64,000 nt of DNA from Alcanivorax sp. (GTDB taxonomy: Bacteria > Pseudomonadota > Gammaproteobacteria > Pseudomonadales > Alcanivoracaceae). This document shows positions 52,354 to 60,473 of the stretch, in pieces. The position numbers were made by a program, and so were the translations under genes. The stretch spans positions 62,001 through 126,000 of the forward strand of contig NZ_PBSH01000030.1 in NCBI RefSeq assembly GCF_002726155.1, in the 5' to 3' direction. Under the pieces are notes generated by a model. That model did no database searches. It was not told the DNA's origin and saw nothing but the letters and a program-made list of their open reading frames with translations. How positions within the stretch are numbered: position 1 is the stretch's first letter; every line of letters begins with the position of its first letter.

Positions 52354-53529
52354 TCATTCCACCGGATTACTGCATTCCGCCCGGCTGGCGTCCAGTTTGC
52401 AGCGAATTTTGCGCTGCAGGGTCAACATGCTCGGGTCGTAATATCCCTTCTTGCGCAGTTGCAGGCGAGCCTCCTGCATCATGATTTCGTATTCCTGTTT
52501 GTCTTCCTCGGGGATCTGGATCATCCAGTGTTCGGGGACCTTGGCCGCTTCGGCTTCCAGACGCTCCATGATCAGGTGATAACTGTTGTAGAACTCTTCG
52601 CGCACCAGTTGTGCCACTTCGTTGGGGAACTTGTCCTTGCGGCCGATCAATTGCATGGTGATTTGCGCCAGCGGGTAATCGATGATGCCGCCGTCTGGAT
52701 CCATGCCTTTGTAGAGTTCCAGTACTTCGTAGGCGACCAGCGGTGCGGCCAGAACGTCCACTACGCCGTTGTTGAATTTGTTGGGTGCAGAAACAATATC
52801 GGATGCGACCGGTGTTGCCCCGATCTGCGAGACCATCTCCGCTTGCGTGGGGTCATAGTCGAGCACCGCCACACGCTTTCCTGCTGCATTGGCAAGAGTG
52901 TTGATGCTTCTGTCGTTAACAAAGACATACGCGCCGCCAGCTGGAGCCAGGCCGAGAATGACATATTCGCCGCTTGCCATCTTGTCGGCGCTTTTCGGGC
53001 TGGCCAGGACCTGCAGAAGAATTTTCATGTGTGCCTTGGTGGGAAGTGCACCAATGGCATCGATAGTGCCTGTGTATCTGTTGAACTGACGGCCGCGTAA
53101 GCCGGTAATCAGTGCGGCATCACAAATGCCGGCCTTGAGGTCTTCGGCAACGACGCTTTCGCTGGTGTAGGGCTGCACATCCAGATCCACACCGTATTGC
53201 AGCAGGCGTGTACGCTGGTCCTCTGCTGCCTTGAAAATCGGTCCGGCGCGGCCTGCGATATCCCAGATACAAATACGTCGTTTGAGAGGTTCGCCCTGGC
53301 TGAAGCCCGCCGCTTTCTGCATGGCCTTGATGCGATCATCCAGGCTTCGGTTCTGATCGAAAGCAATGGCGCGTAATTTTTCTGCCAGCGCTGGGGTTAA
53401 CTCCACGCCGGGGGCAAAGCTCTCCAGTTCAGCTTGTTGGGCTGGCGACAGATCAAGCCTGTCATCGCTGAAGGCAAAGGGGCTGCCAATTAGCAGGGAA
53501 AGTAGAAACAGGTGACGAAGAAATCGCAC
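52354..53529 (-). CDS. AdeT1/2-type solute-binding protein with N-terminal extension (paralog 3)
   Basis: 391 aa. The GTG at 53529 has GGAGG 5 nt upstream and gives a clean signal peptide (MRFLRHLFLLSLLIGSPFAFS-D); an ATG six codons earlier has no ribosome binding site. A helical extension of about 60 residues (from DDRLDLSPAQQAELESF) precedes the core KRRICIWDIAGRAGP. The four conserved cysteines are present (ICIWD, GICDAA, RCKLDASRAEC). It is the third of three tandem paralogs and lies closest to the UbiB gene, convergent with it. Confidence 0.85.
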   Translation of the reverse strand: MRFLRHLFLLSLLIGSPFAFSDDRLDLSPAQQAELESFAPGVELTPALAEKLRAIAFDQNRSLDDRIKAMQKAAGFSQGEPLKRRICIWDIAGRAGPIFKAAEDQRTRLLQYGVDLDVQPYTSESVVAEDLKAGICDAALITGLRGRQFNRYTGTIDAIGALPTKAHMKILLQVLASPKSADKMASGEYVILGLAPAGGAYVFVNDRSINTLANAAGKRVAVLDYDPTQAEMVSQIGATPVASDIVSAPNKFNNGVVDVLAAPLVAYEVLELYKGMDPDGGIIDYPLAQITMQLIGRKDKFPNEVAQLVREEFYNSYHLIMERLEAEAAKVPEHWMIQIPEEDKQEYEIMMQEARLQLRKKGYYDPSMLTLQRKIRCKLDASRAECSNPVE

Positions 53530-53634
53530 GATAGCCTCCGTGGCCATTATTGTTTGTTGTTGGCATCACGATCTGGTGTTAGCCGTAATAGCGTTACAGC
53601 ATTGTGGGCAGGTTAGAGGCGTTGCGTCGCTGGC

Positions 53635-53678
53635 TGATCAGCCCGCCTGCCTGGCGGCGCCGCCAATCGGGCTGATCA
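53635..53678. repeat. Nested palindrome between paralogs 3 and 4
   Basis: TGATCAGCCCG (53635-53645) and CGGGCTGATCA (53668-53678) are perfect inverted arms. Inside lies a 14-bp palindrome, TGGCGGCGCCGCCA (53652-53665). It could be a terminator without a T-tract, an operator or a cruciform. Confidence 0.7.
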
Positions 53679-53706
53679 ATATTGCGTGGCATTTGATGCG
53701 TGTTGA

Positions 53707-54777
53707 TTACTCTGTGCTTTGACTGCATTCCGGTCGGTCTGCTTCAAGGGTGCAGCGTATCCTTTTCATAATGCTCAACATGGCTGGGTCATAGTAGCCA
53801 CTGCTACGCAGTTTGATGCGTGCGTCACGCATCATGCTGTTGTAGTCGCGTTTTTCTTCATCAGGGAGAGGAATCCACCAATGTGAAGGAATGCGCCCGG
53901 CTTCTTTTTCCAGTGCCGTCTGCACAGACCGGAAGCTGTCGGCGGCGACTTCGCGGATCAGTCCGGCAAAGGCGGGTGGGAAGCGATCCGTGTGTGCGAT
54001 GAGTTGCGCGGTTAGTTGCACGATGGGGTAATCCACAATTCCGCCTGCGGGCTCCATTCCCTTGTAAAGCTCCAGAGCTTGATAGGCAATCAGCGGAGCA
54101 GGCAGCACATCGACACTGCCATTGTTGAACTGGCTGGGAGCTGTGGCCAGGGTGCTGGCAACGGGAGTGGCGCCAATTCGGGTCACCATCTTTGACTGGC
54201 CGGGATCAAAATCCAGAACCGCCACTTTTTTTCCTGCCACTTTGCTGAGGGAATTCAGGGCGCGGTCATTGACGAAAAGGTACGCGGCCCCCGCAGGCGT
54301 GATGGCCAGTGTCTGAAATTTGTTGCTGACCATGTTGTCGGCCAGTTTTGGGTGGGCCAACGTGCGTAACAGAAGGTTGACGTGTTCCAGTGTTGGCAGC
54401 GCACCCAGTGCATCAATGCTGCCGGTAAAGCGATTGAACTGACGGGCGCGAAATCCACTCATTAGGGCGGCATCGCAGTGGCCGTTCTTCAGCGAGGCAA
54501 CCAGCACGCCTTCATTGGTAAATGCTTCCAGGCTGATATCAACATTATAACGCAGCAAATCCACGCGCAAATTGGTCGCGCCGTTATACACGGGCCCGGA
54601 ACGACCGGATAAATCCCAGAGGCAGATATGCCTTTTCAGTTTTTCGTTTTCCGCAAGGCCCATGGATTGCCGGGCCTGTTTGAGTTGTGTTTGCTGCTTG
54701 TCGGTAAGCGTCAGCGCTGAGCCATTGGCTGCAGCAACAAAAAGCAGTGCCATGCATAAGTATCGAAACGTTCCCAT
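53707..54777 (-). CDS. AdeT1/2-type solute-binding protein (paralog 4)
   Basis: 356 aa. A signal peptide (MGTFRYLCMALLFVAAANGSA) is followed by a short helical extension of about 25 residues (TLTDKQQTQLKQARQSMG), then the core KRHICLWDLSGRSGPVYNGA. Conserved cysteines: ICLWD, GHCDAALMSGFRARQFN and RCTLEADRPEC. It is the most diverged of the five, for example FRARQFN where others have RGRQFN. AAGGA lies 8 nt before the ATG. It is in tandem with paralogs 3 and 5 on the minus strand. Confidence 0.85.
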   Translation of the reverse strand: MGTFRYLCMALLFVAAANGSALTLTDKQQTQLKQARQSMGLAENEKLKRHICLWDLSGRSGPVYNGATNLRVDLLRYNVDISLEAFTNEGVLVASLKNGHCDAALMSGFRARQFNRFTGSIDALGALPTLEHVNLLLRTLAHPKLADNMVSNKFQTLAITPAGAAYLFVNDRALNSLSKVAGKKVAVLDFDPGQSKMVTRIGATPVASTLATAPSQFNNGSVDVLPAPLIAYQALELYKGMEPAGGIVDYPIVQLTAQLIAHTDRFPPAFAGLIREVAADSFRSVQTALEKEAGRIPSHWWIPLPDEEKRDYNSMMRDARIKLRSSGYYDPAMLSIMKRIRCTLEADRPECSQSTE

Positions 54778-54917
54778 GACCGATCCTTTGTCATTATATG
54801 AAACGCTTATAGCACGTTGCCGGGCGGTGAAGTTTTACCGCCTGTATGACAATTGTACGAAGCGCCCTGAGGGGCGCTGCAGGGCTGGAATTCTTTGTAA
54901 ATGGCTAGCCTGAGATG

Positions 54918-56087
54918 TTACTGGGTGATACTGCACTCGGAGCGTGCCGCGTTGAATTTGCAGCGAATTTTTCGTTGCAGCATCAGCATTTCGCTACTGT
55001 AATAACCTTGCTCGCGCAGGGCGTCACGGGCGTCTTGCATCATGACTTCGTATTCCTGTTTGTCTTTTTCCGGGATATGGATCATCCAGCGGTCAGGTAC
55101 CCGTTTGGTTTCCTGTTCAATGCGGCCCATCACCATGGGGTAGGCTTCAAAAGAGGCTTCACGAATCAGTTGCGCCACTTCATTGGGGAACTTGTCCAGC
55201 CTGCCGATTAGCTGCATGGACAGTTGCGTTAGCGGGTAATCGACAATGCCACCATCCGGGCTCATGCCTTTATAAAGTTCCAGAATTTCGTAGGCAACGA
55301 GGGGGGCCGGGAGGATGTCAATCTGGCCGTTGTTGAATTTGTTCGGAGCGGAAACGATATCGGTGGTGACCGGGGTGGCACCGATGGCGGCCACCATTTC
55401 TGCCTGGGTCTGGTCATAATCGAGCACGGCCACACGGTGGCCGGCGGCTTTCGCCAGTGAACTGATGCTGCGGTCGTTAACAAAAATGTGGGCTGCCCCG
55501 GCAGGGTAAATACCCATTACGACGTAGTCACCTTGCACCATATGACCGGCTTGTTTCGGATGAGAGAGCACCTGCAACAGGGTCTGCATATGCTGGTCGT
55601 CAGGCACGGCACCAATGGCGTCCACGCTGCCGCTGTAAAGGTTGAATTGGCGTGCCCGCAAGCCGCTCATTAATGCCGCATCACAGCGGCCAGCCTTGAA
55701 TTCCTCCACCATCACGGTTTCGTTGGTGTAGGGCACCATGTCCAGGTTGATGCCGTATTCCACTGCCAGAGCCCGTTGCTCCATGGCGGCATTGAAAACC
55801 GGCCCATTGCGTCCGCCAATATCCCAAATGCAAATGGTGCGTTTAAGGGTGCTGCCGGCAGGCATTTGGTCGAGACCAACCATCTGGCTGATGGCCTTGA
55901 GGCGACTGCGCACTGGCATTTCCCGGGTATAAAAGACGTCTTCGAGCTCTTCGATGGTGCTGTCGCTCAACGTCACGCCGGGCAGCAGGGTCTTGAGTCG
56001 GTCTTTCTGGGCCTGTGTCAGTGTGGCGGCACTGAGTGAAGAGCACAGCAGGCTGATAAGGAAAAATAGTGTGATGGTGATGCGCAT
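54918..56087 (-). CDS. AdeT1/2-type solute-binding protein with N-terminal extension (paralog 5)
   Basis: 389 aa. A signal peptide (MRITITLFFLISLLCSSLSA) is followed by a helical extension of about 65 residues (ATLTQAQKDRLKTLLPGVTLSDSTIEEL...), similar to that of paralog 3, then the core KRTICIWDIGGRNGP. The four cysteines are conserved (ICIWD, GRCDAALMSG, RCKFNAARSEC). GGGAG is 7 nt upstream of the ATG. It is first in the tandem set of three. Like the others it probably serves a TRAP-type importer, but none is next to it. Confidence 0.86.
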   Translation of the reverse strand: MRITITLFFLISLLCSSLSAATLTQAQKDRLKTLLPGVTLSDSTIEELEDVFYTREMPVRSRLKAISQMVGLDQMPAGSTLKRTICIWDIGGRNGPVFNAAMEQRALAVEYGINLDMVPYTNETVMVEEFKAGRCDAALMSGLRARQFNLYSGSVDAIGAVPDDQHMQTLLQVLSHPKQAGHMVQGDYVVMGIYPAGAAHIFVNDRSISSLAKAAGHRVAVLDYDQTQAEMVAAIGATPVTTDIVSAPNKFNNGQIDILPAPLVAYEILELYKGMSPDGGIVDYPLTQLSMQLIGRLDKFPNEVAQLIREASFEAYPMVMGRIEQETKRVPDRWMIHIPEKDKQEYEVMMQDARDALREQGYYSSEMLMLQRKIRCKFNAARSECSITQ

Positions 56088-56254
56088 GGCGGTCTCCCTG
56101 ACGCGGCATTCTTGTTATGAGCGTCATAAGTAGCATGCTGTTGCAGGATAAGGGAGGACTTTGGCGCAGGGGGTGGCCGCGTTACGGCAAGCAGGGGCGA
56201 AACGGTCAAGGGGCGGGCTGGGGATACGGACGGGAAGGGGAAAAGGAAAGACAA

Positions 56255-56304
56255 AGCGAGTGGCGAGTGTCGAAAATCCTGATCTTCGCTCCTCGTCACT
56301 CGCT
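56255..56304. repeat. GAGTGACGAGT-type inverted repeat near yciK
   Basis: AGCGAGTGGCGAG (56255-56267) and CTCGTCACTCGCT (56292-56304) form a 13-bp inverted repeat with one mismatch. It ends 9 nt from the yciK stop codon. Confidence 0.75.
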
Positions 56305-56313
56305 TCTCGCGAC

Positions 56314-57081
56314 TTACCTGGGCTGCGCGTCGATGGACACCCCGTTGACCTCGCGGCTGGCCGGGCCCAGCAGGTACAGATAAGGGGCCATGATGTCCGC
56401 GGGGGTCTTCAGTGTCTGCGGGTCTTCGCCGGGATAAGCAAGGGCACGCATATCCGTGCGGGTGCCGCCGGGGTTGAGTGTGTTGACGCGAATATTACTG
56501 GTGTTTTCCAGCTCTTCGGCCAGCACCTGGGCCAGGTTTTCGGTGGCCGCTTTGGAAACCGCATAGGCCCCCCAGAATGCCCGACCCTTGCGGCCCACGC
56601 TGGAGGACGTGAACAGCAAGCGGGCGTCGTCGCTGGCGCGCAACAGAGGCAGCATGGCCTGGGTCAGGTAGAAAGCGCTGTTTACATTGGTCTGCATGAC
56701 GGACTCCCAGGTGCCGGCACCATAGCGGTCCATGGGGGTGATATCACCGAGCATGGAGGCGTTGTGGAGGATGCCGTCCAGGCGGCCGAATTCCTTGTCG
56801 AACAGACCGGCCAGCTCCTGGAAATCTTCCGGGCGGGCGACCGTCAGATTGACCGGTGCCAGGGCGGGTTCTGGCCCGCCAGCGGCCTTGATTTCATCGT
56901 AAACCGCTTCCAGTTTTTCCTGGGTGCGCCCCAGCAGAATGACCGTGGCGCCGTGGGCGGCCAGTGTGAGTGCGGCGGTGCGGCCGATGCCGGCACCGGC
57001 GCCAGTGACAAGAATAATGCGGTCTTTGAATGTGTCTTGAGCGCATTGATAGTTGAGGGCGTTTTGCTGGATGTCGGTCAT
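56314..57081 (-). CDS. yciK: YciK-family short-chain dehydrogenase/reductase
   Basis: 255 aa. The cofactor motif TGAGAGIGR is near residue 27, the catalytic serine in FTSSSVGRKG and the YxxxK pair in WGAYAVSKAATENLAQVL. It matches the YciK group, whose substrate is unknown. It lies next to mupP, ubiG and mtaD, as in Pseudomonas (PA3170-PA3173 order). The nearest genes on the minus strand are 163 nt upstream (mupP) and, beyond a repeat, AdeT paralog 5 on its own promoter. Confidence 0.92.
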   Translation of the reverse strand: MTDIQQNALNYQCAQDTFKDRIILVTGAGAGIGRTAALTLAAHGATVILLGRTQEKLEAVYDEIKAAGGPEPALAPVNLTVARPEDFQELAGLFDKEFGRLDGILHNASMLGDITPMDRYGAGTWESVMQTNVNSAFYLTQAMLPLLRASDDARLLFTSSSVGRKGRAFWGAYAVSKAATENLAQVLAEELENTSNIRVNTLNPGGTRTDMRALAYPGEDPQTLKTPADIMAPYLYLLGPASREVNGVSIDAQPR

Positions 57082-57244
57082 GGTGATTCCTGTGTTTCTT
57101 TTGCTGCAGGCGTAATGCCTGACGCCGAATACCTTTAATCGTAGGGCGGAAATCCGCGCGAGTCACATGTGTGGCACATAAAGCTGGCCGCTGTGACCTT
57201 GGCCGATGGCGGTGGCGGATAATGTGTCCATTTCCGTCCTGCGG

Positions 57245-57925
57245 TTAGTGTGCTTTCTGCTCGTAGAGTTTCTGCAAAAGTGGCAACAGTTCGCTGCCTT
57301 GTTCCAGATAATAGTCGGCTTGCCAGTCGCGGGGATCATCGTCCGCGTCGATGTAGCCGAAGGCCGCCACGGCTGTTTCCATGCCTGCGTTCTGGCCGGC
57401 CTGAATGTCCCGCAGGTGGTCGCCGACGTACAGGCAGTTGGCCGGGCTGACGTTGTCATCGCGGGCCGCGATCAGCAGGCCTTCCGGATCCGGTTTGCGC
57501 TGTTTGACGTGGTCCGGACAAATGACGGGTCCCACCCGTTGATGGAGGTCGAGCCCTTCCAGTACCGGGCCGGTAAAACGGGCCGGTTTGTTGGTGACGA
57601 TGCCCCAGGGCAGCTGCTGGGTGTCGAGCCAGTCGAGTACTTCGGCCAGGCCGGGAAACAGCACGGTATCCACGGCCAGGTGTTGTTCGTAGGCATTGAG
57701 CAGTTCGTCCAGCAGGGGCGCAAAGCTGGCATCGCCCGGCCCGACACCGAAGCCCAGCTCGGTGAGTGCGCGGGCGCCGTTGGAGACGTTGGCGCGTACG
57801 GCAGAGTAAGTGACTTCCGGGCGGCCGTGTTTTTTCAGTAGGGCATTCAGCACCGTGTAAAAGTCCGGTGCGGTATCAATCAGGGTGCCGTCGAGATCGA
57901 AGTAAACGGCTTCCAGCTTTTCCAT
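57245..57925 (-). CDS. mupP: HAD phosphatase, probable N-acetylmuramic acid 6-phosphate phosphatase
   Basis: 226 aa HAD hydrolase. The nucleophile motif is YFDLDGTLID (D10, D12), motif II/III are WGIVTNKPARF and KPDPEGLL, and motif IV is YVGDHLRDIQAG. It is annotated elsewhere as a phosphoglycolate phosphatase, but its place between yciK and ubiG matches Pseudomonas MupP, which acts in cell wall recycling towards UDP-MurNAc. The name follows that synteny; phosphoglycolate phosphatase remains the alternative. Confidence 0.82.
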   Translation of the reverse strand: MEKLEAVYFDLDGTLIDTAPDFYTVLNALLKKHGRPEVTYSAVRANVSNGARALTELGFGVGPGDASFAPLLDELLNAYEQHLAVDTVLFPGLAEVLDWLDTQQLPWGIVTNKPARFTGPVLEGLDLHQRVGPVICPDHVKQRKPDPEGLLIAARDDNVSPANCLYVGDHLRDIQAGQNAGMETAVAAFGYIDADDDPRDWQADYYLEQGSELLPLLQKLYEQKAH

Positions 57926-57947
57926 GTATTCTCTCTACAGAGTCGCC

Positions 57948-58024
57948 GTAGGAGCGCCGCTTGAGGCGCGAAGTGAGCGCGGCGGAATACCGAAACGCCT
58001 TCGCGCCTCAAGCGGCGCTCCTAC
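57948..58024. repeat. Pseudomonas-type REP inverted pair
   Basis: Two 26-bp arms, 57948-57973 and 57999-58024, are perfect inverted copies, beginning GTAGGAGCGCCGC and ending GCGGCGCTCCTAC, around a 25-nt spacer. The GTAGGAGCG head is the hallmark of Pseudomonas REP sequences. It lies between mupP and ubiG. Confidence 0.9.
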
Positions 58025-58033
58025 AGGGGGAAT

Positions 58034-58768
58034 TTATTCGCCCTTGCGGGCGTGCATCAGATAGTTCACGGATACATCCCGGTTCAGCTTGTACACCTGC
58101 GTTAGCGGGTTGTAGACCATGCCGGCGGTGTCTTTGACTTCCAGCCCGGCATCGCGGGCCCAGCCGGCCAATTCCGACGGTTTGATCAGTTTGGCGTATT
58201 CGTGGGTGCCGCGGGGCAGCAGGCGCAGCACATATTCCGCCCCGACAATGGCAAACATGAATGCCTTGGGGTTGCGATTGATGGTGCTGAAGAACACCTG
58301 CCCGCCAGGTTTTACCAGCGTGGCGCAGGCGCGGATCACTGAGGACGGGTCCGGTACGTGTTCCAGCATTTCCAGACAAGTGACCACGTCATATTGACCA
58401 GCGCGCTGTTCGGCGATCTGTTCTGCCGGGGTTTGCAGGTATTCCACGGCCACGCCGGCTTGTTCGGCATGAATGCGCGCCACGGCCAGCGGCGCTTCCC
58501 CCATGTCGATGCCAGTCACTTCCGCGCCACGGCGGGACATGCCTTCGGAAAGCAGGCCGCCACCACAGCCGATGTCGATGACTTTCTTGCCCGGCAGGCT
58601 GACGCGCTCGTCGATATAATTCAGGCGCAGGGGGTTGATGTCGTGGAGCGGGCGGAACTGGGAATTCGGGTCCCACCATTGCTCGGCCAGGGCGTTGAAC
58701 TTGGCGATTTCACCCGCGTCTACGTTCTGTTTGTTAGAGGGGGGCGTTTGGGCTTGTTGTTCAGTCAC
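58034..58768 (-). CDS. ubiG: Ubiquinone biosynthesis O-methyltransferase
   Basis: 244 aa. It carries out both O-methylations in ubiquinone synthesis. The N-terminal [29 protein letters not shown] and SAM motif [16 protein letters not shown] are diagnostic, followed by [30 protein letters not shown]. The GTG at 58768 with GGAG 6 nt upstream overlaps the mtaD stop as GTGACTGA; an ATG 13 codons earlier lies inside mtaD and is less likely. It is co-transcribed with mtaD. Confidence 0.95.
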   Translation of the reverse strand: MTEQQAQTPPSNKQNVDAGEIAKFNALAEQWWDPNSQFRPLHDINPLRLNYIDERVSLPGKKVIDIGCGGGLLSEGMSRRGAEVTGIDMGEAPLAVARIHAEQAGVAVEYLQTPAEQIAEQRAGQYDVVTCLEMLEHVPDPSSVIRACATLVKPGGQVFFSTINRNPKAFMFAIVGAEYVLRLLPRGTHEYAKLIKPSELAGWARDAGLEVKDTAGMVYNPLTQVYKLNRDVSVNYLMHARKGE

Positions 58769-60092
58769 GGTCGGCTCCGGCAATTTTTTCCTGCCACTGC
58801 TGGGCATTGTTGAGGATCAGGGCTTCATTGAGCGTGGTCAGCTGACGGTTGTCCATCAGGCAGCGCCCGCCGACCCAAGTGTGGGTAATCTGATCGCGGG
58901 TGGCGGCGTAAATCAATTGGGCCACCGGATCATAGACCGGTTGGGTTTCCAGTCGGTTCAAGTCCACCGCCACCATGTCCGCCTGCTTGCCGATTTCCAG
59001 CGAGCCGATTTCGTCATCTCGACCCAACGCTTTGGCGCCATTCAGGGTGGCCATTTTCAGTGTTTCCATGGCGGGTTGGGCATCGGCCTGCAGGCTCACG
59101 CCCTTGGTCAGGAAGGCCGCGGTGCGGGCTTCGCCGAGCATGTCCAGGTCGTTATTGCTGGCGGCGCCGTCGGTGCCCAGTGCCACGTTGATGTTGGCCT
59201 TGCGCAGTTTTTCCACCGGGGCAAAGCCGCTGGCCAGCTTCAGGTTGGATTCCGGGCAGTGCACCACGTGAGTGCCGGTCTCGGCCACCAGCGCGATCTC
59301 GTCGTCGGTGAGCTGGGTCATGTGCACGGCCAGCAGGCGTGGCGACAGCAGGCCGAGGTTGTGCAAGCGGGTGAGCGGGCGCTCGCCGGTGTTGCCCACG
59401 GCCATCTGGATTTCGCCAGCGGTTTCATGCACATGCATCATTACGGGCACATCCAGCTCTTCGGCCAGGGTGATCACTTTCTGTAGCGGTGCATCGGACA
59501 CGGTGTACGGTGCGTGGGGGCCGAATCCGATCTGGATGCGTGGCTCATGCTGCCATTCGTCCATGGCGTCCGTGGCCAGGCGCAGGTAGTCCTCCGGCCC
59601 GGAGCCCATGGGGGTGGGGAAATCCAGCAGCGGGCAGAACAGGCTGGCGCGCAGGCCGGCTTCCACGGTGGCGCGGGCCGCATGGGCGGGGAAGAAATAC
59701 ATATCGGCAAAGCAGGTGGTGCCGGAGCGGATCATTTCCGCCGCCGCCAACCGGGTGCCGTCGTACACAAAGCTCTCGCTGATAAAGCGCCCTTCGGCGG
59801 GCCAGATATGTTTTTCCAGCCAGGTCATCAGGGGCAAGTCGTCGGCGATGCCGCGCAGCAGGTTCATCGCTGCGTGGGTGTGCGCATTGACCAGGCCGGG
59901 GATCAGCAGGTGATCACCCAGATGCTGTTGTTCCTCGCTTTGCCACTTTTCGTTGGCCAGGGCGCTGGGCAGCAAGTCGGCAATACGGCCGTCCTTGACC
60001 ACCAGGGCATGGTTTTCCAGTACAGTGCCCTGCGGGGCGACGGGGGCAATCCAGCGGGCGTGGACGATCAGGTCGGCCTGATGGTCGCTCAT
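58761..60092 (-). CDS. mtaD: TRZ/ATZ-family hydrolase, probable 5'-methylthioadenosine/SAH deaminase
   Basis: 443 aa amidohydrolase. Metal ligands are in [15 protein letters not shown] (about residue 70), [10 protein letters not shown] and the C-terminal [13 protein letters not shown]. It fits the methylthioadenosine deaminase of Pseudomonas (PA3170), which also sits beside ubiG; methylthioadenosine deamination would recycle the by-product of SAM chemistry. AAGGAG lies upstream of the ATG. Other amine substrates of the family are possible. It overlaps ubiG by 8 nt. Confidence 0.87.
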   Translation of the reverse strand: MSDHQADLIVHARWIAPVAPQGTVLENHALVVKDGRIADLLPSALANEKWQSEEQQHLGDHLLIPGLVNAHTHAAMNLLRGIADDLPLMTWLEKHIWPAEGRFISESFVYDGTRLAAAEMIRSGTTCFADMYFFPAHAARATVEAGLRASLFCPLLDFPTPMGSGPEDYLRLATDAMDEWQHEPRIQIGFGPHAPYTVSDAPLQKVITLAEELDVPVMMHVHETAGEIQMAVGNTGERPLTRLHNLGLLSPRLLAVHMTQLTDDEIALVAETGTHVVHCPESNLKLASGFAPVEKLRKANINVALGTDGAASNNDLDMLGEARTAAFLTKGVSLQADAQPAMETLKMATLNGAKALGRDDEIGSLEIGKQADMVAVDLNRLETQPVYDPVAQLIYAATRDQITHTWVGGRCLMDNRQLTTLNEALILNNAQQWQEKIAGADRD

Positions 60093-60473
60093 GCATAACT
60101 CCTTGACGGAACAGGGGGCTGCGGCCCCGAATTATGCGCCGCAGTATAGCCTGTCACGGCGCGTTTTGCCTTTGCTCTATGGTGAGAAAGTGCTCTGGCA
60201 CTGGCGAAGAAAAGCCATCTTGCGAGGATCGACGCGAGTATGGCGCCGATACCGTCCAGCTGTGCTATCATCCGGGGCTTTTCCGGGCTTTATGAGCCGG
60301 AATTCGCGACGGTAGTGGAGCCGGGTAGGGCGTCTGCCCCCTGAAATTCCACTGCCTATAAGAACAGACTGCACGGGCGGCCATGGGCATCCCGTGAAAT
60401 CGGCCCCGAAAACGGGCCGGCTTGGGGAAGCCGCAGGGGCTTTCCCAACACCTTGTGGATAGTAAGGATCGCT
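60093..60473. other. mtaD/gyrA divergent intergenic region (381 bp)
   Basis: No gene is apparent. It likely holds the promoters of mtaD (minus) and gyrA (plus). A possible extended -10, TGCTATCAT (60263-60271), lies about 200 nt before gyrA, implying a long leader. The leader contains GC-rich stems, for example around GGCCCCGAAAACGGGCC (60402-60418). No known riboswitch was recognised. Confidence 0.5.

Noticed and set aside
56161..57138. 325-aa plus-strand frame opposite yciK
   Set aside because: Antisense of a clear short-chain dehydrogenase and spans an intergenic repeat.
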